In this document: positions 7,842 through 12,562 of the stretch, one piece after another
Layout: each line of letters starts with the position of its first letter
Numbering within the stretch: position 1 is the first letter of the stretch
Origin: DASXRA01 sp046734315
GTDB taxonomy: Bacteria; Actinomycetota; Actinomycetes; Mycobacteriales; Jatrophihabitantaceae
Length of the DNA stretch: 12,562 nucleotides
Assembly: GCA_046734315.1 (NCBI GenBank)
Contig: JBKPQY010000182.1
Span: 1-12,562, forward strand
Direction of reading: 5' to 3'
Position numbers and translations under genes: made by a program
Notes under the pieces: generated by a model
What the model was told of the DNA's origin: nothing
Seen by the model: the letters and a program-made list of their open reading frames with translations, nothing else
The model's database searches: none

Positions 7842-8677
7842 CAGCGCTTGTCCTTCGGAGTTTCCGCAGCGTCCGCGCTGGCGGACGTTGACAGGGGCGC
7901 ATCGTGCGCGCTCGTCGGCTGCCCCGACGCCCGCTGCGCGACGCTCTCGGCCGACTCGCCCTCGCGCGGCACCGCGTACGAAGGAGCGCTCTCCCTGTTT
8001 TCGATCGCGAGCCGTACCCCGATCTCGGTCGGCGTACCCGTTGCCTCGGCGTCAAGGGACTCGGGCCGCTCGTCGACGAATCCCGCGAGCTGCCGCCCGA
8101 TCTGCTTGAACGAGCACAGCGGGGCGCCCCGCGTCGGCAGCGGCTGCTCGCCCCGCCGCAGCGCGGCGACGAGCCCCTCCGCCGACTCGACGCTCTGGTT
8201 GTCGAAGAACTCGTAGTTCACCGTGACCACGGGTGCGTAGTCGCAGGCTGCCAGGCACTCGGCGTGCTCGAGGGTGATCGTGCCGTCCGGGGTGGTCTCG
8301 TTCATCCCGACGCCGAGGGTCTTCGACAGCGCCGCGTAGATCTCGTCGCCGCCCATCAGCGCACACAGCGTGTTGGTGCAGACGCTGACCAGATACTCGC
8401 CGGTCGGCCTGCGTTTGAACATCGTGTAGAACGTGACGACCGCGACCACCTGTGCCTTCGTCAGGCCGAGGAAGTCAGCGCAGAACGCGATGCCGTCCGG
8501 GCTGACAAAGCCTTGCTCGGACTGCACGAGATGCAGCATCGGCAGCAGCGCCGACCGCTGCTGGCCCGCGGGGTAGCGCGCCACGATCTCGGCGGCCGCC
8601 GTACGCACGTCCTCGCCGAACACGGTCGGATCGCCAGGGCGTTCGAGCTGGATAACAGCAGTCCGGAAGTTAGTCAT
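7841..8677 (-). CDS. nuoE: NADH-quinone oxidoreductase subunit E
   Basis: NuoE is the thioredoxin-fold 2Fe-2S subunit (cluster N1a) that pairs with NuoF in the NADH-oxidising module. The N1a ligands are intact: Cys100 and Cys105 (CTNTLC) and Cys141 and Cys145 (CLAAC). The product is 278 residues, well above the roughly 160-250 usual for NuoE. Residues 180-206 (PTRGAPLCSFKQIGRQLAGF and following) look like the actinobacterial C-terminal extension. From about residue 207 the tail is Ser/Ala/Glu-rich and low in complexity, probably disordered. The ATG has TGGGG upstream, and no other start exists upstream in frame. A repeat-bearing spacer of 133 bases separates it from nuoD copy 2. It is joined to nuoF by a one-base overlap. 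Confidence 0.97.
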   Translation of the reverse strand: MTNFRTAVIQLERPGDPTVFGEDVRTAAAEIVARYPAGQQRSALLPMLHLVQSEQGFVSPDGIAFCADFLGLTKAQVVAVVTFYTMFKRRPTGEYLVSVCTNTLCALMGGDEIYAALSKTLGVGMNETTPDGTITLEHAECLAACDYAPVVTVNYEFFDNQSVESAEGLVAALRRGEQPLPTRGAPLCSFKQIGRQLAGFVDERPESLDAEATGTPTEIGVRLAIENRESAPSYAVPREGESAESVAQRASGQPTSAHDAPLSTSASADAAETPKDKR

Positions 8678-8689
8678 CTGTACCCCAGA

Positions 8690-8717
8690 CGCGATGAGCG
8701 CTCGCGCGAACAGCCCG
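8690..8717 (-). repeat. Intergenic repeat core, copy 3 (nuoD2/nuoE)
   Basis: The core starts CGCGATGAGCGCTCGCGCGA on the plus strand and ends ACAGCCCG, one base different from copy 4. In operon sense it ends just before the nuoE ribosome binding site. Beyond the core, the spacer carries GAGCGAAGCGAGC and a CCGCCCC/GGGGCGG hairpin. It matches the nuoD1/nuoD2 spacer along almost its entire length, at about 85 percent by eye. No gene, promoter or T-run terminator is visible in the spacer. Confidence 0.85.
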
Positions 8718-8760
8718 ACGACCGCGTGAGCGAAGCGAGCTTGCGTGCAGCGCGAGGAAT

Positions 8761-8777
8761 CCGCCCCTCGGGGGCGG
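8761..8777. repeat. Perfect 7-bp hairpin in the nuoD2/nuoE spacer
   Basis: CCGCCCC, a TCG loop and GGGGCGG form a perfect seven-base-pair stem with a three-base loop, about 30 bases after the nuoD2 stop in operon sense. No U-run follows, so it is more likely an mRNA stability or processing structure than a terminator. The homologous spacer after nuoD1 has the same hairpin with one mismatch in the stem. Confidence 0.65.
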
Positions 8778-8810
8778 GTGCCGAGCGCCGCCTGCGTCGG
8801 ACATGCACAG

Positions 8811-10127
8811 TCACCTATCCACTCCGCCCATGACGGGGTCGATCGAGGCCACCGAGGCGATTACGTCGGCTATCAGCCCGCCGACCGCCAGGGCCGCGGT
8901 GGACTGAAGGTTGATGAACGACGGATCGCGCAGGTGCACGCGGTACGGCCGGGTGCCGCCGTCGCTGACAACGTGTGCGCCGAGTTCGCCGCGCGGCGAC
9001 TCGACCTGCGTGTACACCTGCCCGGCCGGCACGCGGAATCCCTCGGTCACCAACTTGAAGTGGTGGATCAGCGCCTCCATCGAGGAAGCCATGATGTGCT
9101 GGATGTGCTCGAGCGAGTTGCCGAGGCCGTCCGGTCCCAGCGACAGCCGTGCCGGCCAGGCGATCTTCGGGTCGTCGATCATCGTGGGCCCGGGCTCGAG
9201 CCGGTCGAGCACCTGCTCGACGATCTTGACCGACTCGTGCATCTCGGCCACCCGCACCACGAACCGCGACCAGCAGTCGCCGCGGTCGTCGGTCGGCACC
9301 TCGAAGTCGAACGTCTCGTAACCCAGGTACGGCTCGGTCTTGCGCAGATCCCACGGCAGTCCCGCGGCGCGCAGCATCGGCCCCGTGATGCCCAGGGCCA
9401 GGCAGCCGTCCACCCCGATCCAGCCCACGTCCTTCAGCCGGTTGACCCAGATCGGCTGCCCGGTCAGCAGCCTCTCGACGCCGCGCAGCTCCTCGCGGGT
9501 CTCTTTGATCCACTCGCGGACCTTGTCGACCGCGCCGTCCGGCAGGTCCTGCGCGACACCGCCGGGACGGACGAACGCGTGGTTCATGCGCAGGCCGGTG
9601 ATCAGCTCCAGCACGTCCAGGCACCGCTCGCGGGCGCGGAAGCCGTTGGTCATAGCGGTGAGCGCGCCGATCTCCAGGCCGCCGGTCGCGAGCCACACCC
9701 AGTGCGACGAGATCCGGTTGATCTCCATGAGCATGATCCGGATGAGCTGCGCCCGCGGCGGCGCCTCTACACCGAGCAGCTGCTCGACCCCCAGGCAGTA
9801 CACCGTCTCGTTGAAGATCGGCGACAGGTAGTCGGCCCGGGTCAGGAACGTGACGCCCTGGGTCCAGGTGCGGTACTCGGTGTTCTTCTCGATACCCGTG
9901 TGCAGGTAGCCGATGACGACGCGGCAGTCGGTGACGGTCTCGCCCTCGAGCTCCAGCACCAGGCGCAGCACGCCGTGCGTGGACGGGTGTTGCGGTCCCA
10001 TGTTGAGGACGATCCGTTCGTCGCGGATCGGATCGCCGCCCCCCATCACGGCATCCCAGTCACCGCCGAGCAGGTTGTAGACGCGGCCCTCAGTAGTTTC
10101 CCGGGACGGCGAGTAGATATCAGTCAT
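8811..10127 (-). CDS. nuoD: NADH-quinone oxidoreductase subunit D, copy 2
   Basis: NuoD (the 49-kDa counterpart) forms most of the quinone-reduction pocket next to cluster N2 of NuoB and is related to the large subunit of NiFe hydrogenases. This copy has 438 residues, a normal length. The quinone-contacting His51 (GPQHPSTHGVLRL) and Tyr100 (LTRADYLSPIFNE) are present, as are the conserved loop WLATGGLEIGALT (146-158), RMNHAFVRPGGVAQDLPDG and PWDLRKTEPYLGYETFDFEV. Its C-terminus, ADVIASVASIDPVMGGVDR, is the form expected of an ordinary NuoD. It lies directly after a paralogous nuoD, separated by a 132-base repeat-bearing spacer, and is followed by a similar 133-base spacer before nuoE. The ATG has GGTGGG upstream. 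On motif grounds this is the more canonical copy. Confidence 0.97.
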   Translation of the reverse strand: MTDIYSPSRETTEGRVYNLLGGDWDAVMGGGDPIRDERIVLNMGPQHPSTHGVLRLVLELEGETVTDCRVVIGYLHTGIEKNTEYRTWTQGVTFLTRADYLSPIFNETVYCLGVEQLLGVEAPPRAQLIRIMLMEINRISSHWVWLATGGLEIGALTAMTNGFRARERCLDVLELITGLRMNHAFVRPGGVAQDLPDGAVDKVREWIKETREELRGVERLLTGQPIWVNRLKDVGWIGVDGCLALGITGPMLRAAGLPWDLRKTEPYLGYETFDFEVPTDDRGDCWSRFVVRVAEMHESVKIVEQVLDRLEPGPTMIDDPKIAWPARLSLGPDGLGNSLEHIQHIMASSMEALIHHFKLVTEGFRVPAGQVYTQVESPRGELGAHVVSDGGTRPYRVHLRDPSFINLQSTAALAVGGLIADVIASVASIDPVMGGVDR

Positions 10128-10140
10128 GGATACCCACCAA

Positions 10141-10168
10141 CGCGACGAGCGCTCGCGCGAAGAGCCCG
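10141..10168 (-). repeat. Intergenic repeat core, copy 2 (nuoD1/nuoD2)
   Basis: The core begins CGCGACGAGCGCTCGCGCGA on the plus strand and ends AGAGCCCG; one base (T to C) separates it from copy 4. The change extends the central palindrome to CGAGCGCTCG. In operon sense it ends just before the nuoD2 ribosome binding site. The remaining spacer holds GAGCGGAGCGAGC (10179-10191) and a hairpin, and is collinear with the nuoD2/nuoE spacer. No gene or terminator is visible in it. Confidence 0.85.
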
Positions 10169-10211
10169 CCGCCGGCGCGAGCGGAGCGAGCTTGCCTGCG
10201 GCGCGAGGTAT

Positions 10212-10228
10212 CCGCCCCTCGGGGGCCG
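10212..10228. repeat. Imperfect hairpin in the nuoD1/nuoD2 spacer
   Basis: CCGCCCC, TCG and GGGGCCG form the counterpart of the perfect hairpin after nuoD2, with one stem mismatch. It sits about 30 bases after the nuoD1 stop in operon sense and has no U-run, so it is unlikely to terminate transcription. Confidence 0.5.
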
Positions 10229-10259
10229 TGCCGAGCGACGCGTGCGGCGGATGAAACAG

Positions 10260-11567
10260 TCATCGGTCGCAGCCACCCATCAGCGAGTCGACGGATGCGA
10301 TGCACGGGATCACGTCGGACAGCAGCCCGCCCTGAACCAGCGCCGGTAGGCATTGGATGTTGACGAAGGACGGTTCGCGGAAGTGAACCCGGTACGGCCG
10401 GGTGCCGCCGTCGCTGACCACATGCGCACCGAGTACGCCGCGGGGCGCCTCGACAGTCGTGTAGACCTGCCCGGCGGGCACCCGGAACCCTTCGGTCACC
10501 AGCTTGAAGTGATGGATGAGCGACTCCATCGACGTCGCCATGATCCGTTCCACGTGGTCGAGCGAGTTGCCCAGACCGTCCGGGCCGATCGCTAGCTGCG
10601 CCGGCCATGCGATCTTGGGGTCGTCGACCATCGTCGGGCCGGGCTCGAGCCGGTCGAGGACCTGCTCGACGATCTTGAGCGACTCGTGCATCTCGGCCAC
10701 CCGCACCGCGAACCGCGCCCACGAGTCGCCACGGTCGTCGGTCGGCACCTCGAAGTCGAACGTCTCATAGCCGAGATACGGGTCCGTCTTGCGCAGGTCC
10801 CACGGCAGCCCGGCCGCGCGGAGCAGCGGGCCGGTGATGCCCAGCGCGATGCAGCCGTCGACGCCCAGCCAGCCGACGTTCTTGAGACGGTTGACCCAGA
10901 TGGGCTGGCCCCGCACTAGCGTGTCGAGATCGTGCAGCTCGCGCCGCATCTCCCGGACCCACTGACGGATCGCCTCAGGCGCCCCGTCCGGCAGGTCCTG
11001 GGCGACGCCACCCGGTCGGATGTAGGCGTGGTTCATGCGTAGCCCGGTGATCAACTCGAACACGTCGAGGCACTTCTCGCGCGCCCGCATGCTGTTCGTC
11101 ATGACCGTGAGCGCCCCGAGTTCCATGCCGGTCGGGCCGATCGTCGTCCAGTGCGAGGAGACGCGGTTCATCTCCATCATCAGCACCCTGATCAGCTGTG
11201 CCCGGGCCGGGGCGGCCAGACGCAGCAGCTGCTCCACAGCCAGGCAGTACACCGTCTCGTTGAAGAAGGACGACAGATAGTCGGCCCGCGTCAGAAACGT
11301 CACGCCCTGCGTCCAGGTACGGAACTCGGTGTTCTTCTCGATGCCGGTGTGCAGATACCCCACCACCGGACGGCAGTCGGTGATCGTCTCGCCCTCCAGC
11401 TCCAGGACGAGGCGCAGTACGCCGTGCGAGGACGGGTGCTGTGGTCCGAAGTTGACCACGATGCGGTCCTCATTGACGTCGCTGAGCACGTCGTCCCAAT
11501 CGCCGCCCGTGACGTTGTAGACGGTGCCCTCGGTCGTCTTTCGTGACGGGGAGTAGACGTCACTCAC
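10260..11567 (-). CDS. nuoD: NADH-quinone oxidoreductase subunit D, copy 1 (divergent paralogue)
   Basis: This second full-length NuoD homologue (435 residues) sits directly after nuoC, the usual nuoD position. It is about three-quarters identical by eye to copy 2. Quinone-contacting His48 (GPQHPSSHGVLRL) and Tyr97 (LTRADYLSSFFNE) are kept, as are RMNHAYIRPGGVAQDLPDG and PWDLRKTDPYLGYETFDFEV, so the gene is not decayed. It departs from the family at residues 141-147 (TTIGPTG in place of a WLATGG-type loop) and over the last 34 residues (IQCLPALVQGGLLSDVIPC and ASVDSLMGGCDR), gaining Cys406, Cys422 and Cys433 where copy 2 has Ser, Ser and Val. The GTG start has GGGGG upstream and aligns with the copy 2 N-terminus (MSDVYSPSR against MTDIYSPSR). 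It could be an alternative quinone-site subunit or a paralogue with a new role; the sequence does not decide. Confidence 0.95.
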   Translation of the reverse strand: MSDVYSPSRKTTEGTVYNVTGGDWDDVLSDVNEDRIVVNFGPQHPSSHGVLRLVLELEGETITDCRPVVGYLHTGIEKNTEFRTWTQGVTFLTRADYLSSFFNETVYCLAVEQLLRLAAPARAQLIRVLMMEMNRVSSHWTTIGPTGMELGALTVMTNSMRAREKCLDVFELITGLRMNHAYIRPGGVAQDLPDGAPEAIRQWVREMRRELHDLDTLVRGQPIWVNRLKNVGWLGVDGCIALGITGPLLRAAGLPWDLRKTDPYLGYETFDFEVPTDDRGDSWARFAVRVAEMHESLKIVEQVLDRLEPGPTMVDDPKIAWPAQLAIGPDGLGNSLDHVERIMATSMESLIHHFKLVTEGFRVPAGQVYTTVEAPRGVLGAHVVSDGGTRPYRVHFREPSFVNIQCLPALVQGGLLSDVIPCIASVDSLMGGCDR

Positions 11568-11579
11568 AGCGACCCCCGG

Positions 11580-11607
11580 CGCGATGAGCGCTCGCGCGAT
11601 GAGCCGC
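11580..11607 (-). repeat. Intergenic repeat core, copy 1 (nuoC/nuoD1), partial
   Basis: The first 20 bases, CGCGATGAGCGCTCGCGCGA, are identical to copies 3 and 4, after which the match fades (TGAGCCGC). The copy is overlaid by an 11-base direct repeat, GCGCGATGAGC, at 11579-11589 and 11594-11604, so slippage may have altered its far end. It ends just before the GTG of nuoD1 and its GGGGG ribosome binding site. This is the shortest of the four repeat-bearing spacers (81 bases) and lacks the GAGCGGAGCGAGC motif and the hairpin. Confidence 0.75.
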
Positions 11608-11648
11608 GACGCGGCCGCGCCGACATCCGCCGGGCGCGACGAGGACGG

Positions 11649-12389
11649 TCATCGGTACGCCCTTCGCTCATCCGGCGGCGGGATCGTCGCGCCCTTGTAC
11701 TGCACCGGGATTCCGCCGAGCGGGTAGTCCTTGCGCTGCGGGAAGCCGTCCCAGTCGTCGGGCATGAGGATGCGGGTGAGTGCCGGGTGGCCGTCGAAGA
11801 TGATGCCGTACATGTCGTACGTCTCGCGCTCCTGCCAGTCGGCCGTGGGGTACACCGGCGTGACCGACGGAACGTGCGGGTCCTCGACGCTGACCTCCGT
11901 CTCGAGGCGGATACGCCGGCGGAACGTCATCGAGGTGAAGTGATAGACCGCGTGCAGCCGGTGCACCTGGCCGAGGTAGTCGACCCCCGAGACGCTCGAC
12001 AGCAGTTCGAAGCGCAGCGCCGGATCGTCGCGCAGCACCCGCGCGAGCCTGCGCACGTGCTCGCGGGCGACGTGCAGGGTGAGCTCGCCGCGGTCGACGA
12101 CGATCTTGGTCACCGCCTGGTCGAACTGCGGGTAGGCGCTCGCCAGCGCGTCGACGAGTTCGTCGAAGTAGCCGCCGTACGGGCGTTGTGCGGCGGGCGG
12201 CTCCCAGGCCTGGCGCACCAGGCCGCCGTATCCGGAGGTGTCGCCGGTGCCCTCGACCCCGAACATGCCGTGCTGCGGTGCCGGCAGGTCGCCCGGCGTC
12301 TCGCGGAAGACGGTCGCCTTCTCGATGTCCTGCGCCGCCTGATCGGGAGCTTGCTCGGTCGGCTCGGTCGGCTCGGTCGGCTCGGTCAT
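11649..12389 (-). CDS. nuoC: NADH-quinone oxidoreductase subunit C
   Basis: NuoC (the 30-kDa counterpart) is a cofactor-free structural subunit of the connecting module that packs against NuoD and NuoI. The product is 246 residues. The conserved 30-kDa domain runs from about residue 75 and ends with the signature ERETYDMYGIIFDGHPALTR (187-206) followed by ILMPDDW and RKDYPLGGIPVQYKG. The first 65 or so residues are a polar leader starting with four TEP-type units from a nine-base tandem repeat, not part of the core fold. NuoC is a separate protein here, not fused to NuoD as in E. coli. The ATG overlaps the nuoB stop by four bases. An 81-base spacer with a repeat core separates it from nuoD copy 1. 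Identity is secure; the leader is probably disordered. Confidence 0.97.
   Translation of the reverse strand: MTEPTEPTEPTEQAPDQAAQDIEKATVFRETPGDLPAPQHGMFGVEGTGDTSGYGGLVRQAWEPPAAQRPYGGYFDELVDALASAYPQFDQAVTKIVVDRGELTLHVAREHVRRLARVLRDDPALRFELLSSVSGVDYLGQVHRLHAVYHFTSMTFRRRIRLETEVSVEDPHVPSVTPVYPTADWQERETYDMYGIIFDGHPALTRILMPDDWDGFPQRKDYPLGGIPVQYKGATIPPPDERRAYR
12353..12388 (-). repeat. Nine-base tandem repeat encoding the NuoC N-terminal TEP tract
   Basis: The plus strand holds GCTCGGTCG three times in a row, followed by a fourth unit that differs only in its last base (GCTCGGTCA). The units are in frame and encode TEPTEPTEPTE directly after the NuoC initiator Met. Copy number can change by slippage without breaking the frame. 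Confidence 0.9.
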
Positions 12390-12562
12390 CTCGCAAACCT
12401 TTGCGTAGACGGGATGAGCTCGACCTTCTGGTCGGCTAGCCGCTTGGCGCGCTTCGGGCCGAGCGGCTCATTCATGATCTTGTGGTGCAGTTTGAGCACT
12501 GCGTCGATGAGCATCTCGGGACGGGGCGGGCAGCCGGGCAGGTACATGTCGACCGGCACGAC
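12386..12562 (-). CDS. nuoB: NADH-quinone oxidoreductase subunit B, 3' end only
   Basis: NuoB (the PSST counterpart) carries cluster N2, which passes electrons to quinone at the interface with NuoD. Only the last 58 codons are in the window. The fragment begins VVPVDMYLPGCPPRPEMLID, the family signature that holds the last N2 cysteine ligand (the Cys of GCPPRP). It continues AVLKLHHKIMNEPLGPKRAK and ends in a basic tail (STQRFAR). Its TGA overlaps the nuoC ATG by four bases. The CC pair and the other N2 cysteines lie outside the window. Identity rests on this signature and on the position before nuoC. Confidence 0.95.
   Translation of the reverse strand, partial: VVPVDMYLPGCPPRPEMLIDAVLKLHHKIMNEPLGPKRAKRLADQKVELIPSTQRFAR

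Noticed and set aside
6570..8216. Plus-strand open frame of 548 codons opposite nuoF and nuoE
   Set aside because: It spans two real genes and their junction on the other strand and has Arg/Val/His-rich shadow composition with no motif.
8678..8810. Intrinsic terminator in the nuoD2/nuoE spacer
   Set aside because: The hairpin is perfect but no U-rich tract follows on the transcribed strand, and essential operon genes continue downstream.
8745..10349. Plus-strand open frame of 534 codons opposite nuoD copy 2
   Set aside because: A similar antisense frame is partly present opposite nuoD copy 1, which follows from the two genes being paralogous and does not indicate a second coding use.
10260..11567. 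nuoD copy 1 as a pseudogene
   Set aside because: It is full length without frameshift or stop, has a ribosome binding site, and retains the quinone-contacting His and Tyr and most conserved blocks.

Overview
The window is a stretch of a type I NADH dehydrogenase (respiratory complex I, nuo) operon from a high-GC Actinomycetota bacterium. The genus cannot be named from the sequence. The actinobacterial assignment rests on GC-rich codon use, the canonical 14-gene nuo order, the long C-terminal tails on NuoE and NuoH, and the close fit of NuoG and NuoF motifs to actinobacterial versions. Every gene lies on the minus strand, so the operon is transcribed from high to low coordinates. No RNA gene, IS element, CRISPR array, promoter or intrinsic terminator was recognised.

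Layout in transcription order: the end of nuoB (cut by the right edge), nuoC, nuoD copy 1, nuoD copy 2, nuoE, nuoF, nuoG, nuoH, nuoI, nuoJ, nuoK and the first 327 codons of nuoL (cut by the left edge). nuoA should lie beyond the right edge, and nuoM and nuoN beyond the left. NuoE, F and G form the NADH-oxidising module. NuoB, C, D and I form the connecting module that carries electrons to quinone. NuoH, J, K and L belong to the membrane arm that pumps protons. All visible iron-sulfur ligands of the complete subunits, including the optional N7 cluster of NuoG, are intact.

Two things depart from an ordinary nuo operon. First, nuoD is present as two full-length tandem copies that are about three-quarters identical by eye. 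Both keep the quinone-contacting His and Tyr, but copy 1 differs in its C-terminal segment and in a normally conserved loop, and has three extra cysteines. Second, the operon has two kinds of junction. Seven of the eleven are tight: six overlap by 1-8 bases and one has an 8-base gap. The other four (nuoC/nuoD1, nuoD1/nuoD2, nuoD2/nuoE, nuoI/nuoJ) have spacers of 81-138 bases. Each of these four carries the same GC-rich repeat in the same orientation, ending just upstream of the next gene's ribosome binding site. The spacers after the two nuoD copies are homologous along nearly their whole length, which suggests that nuoD plus its trailing spacer was duplicated as a unit.
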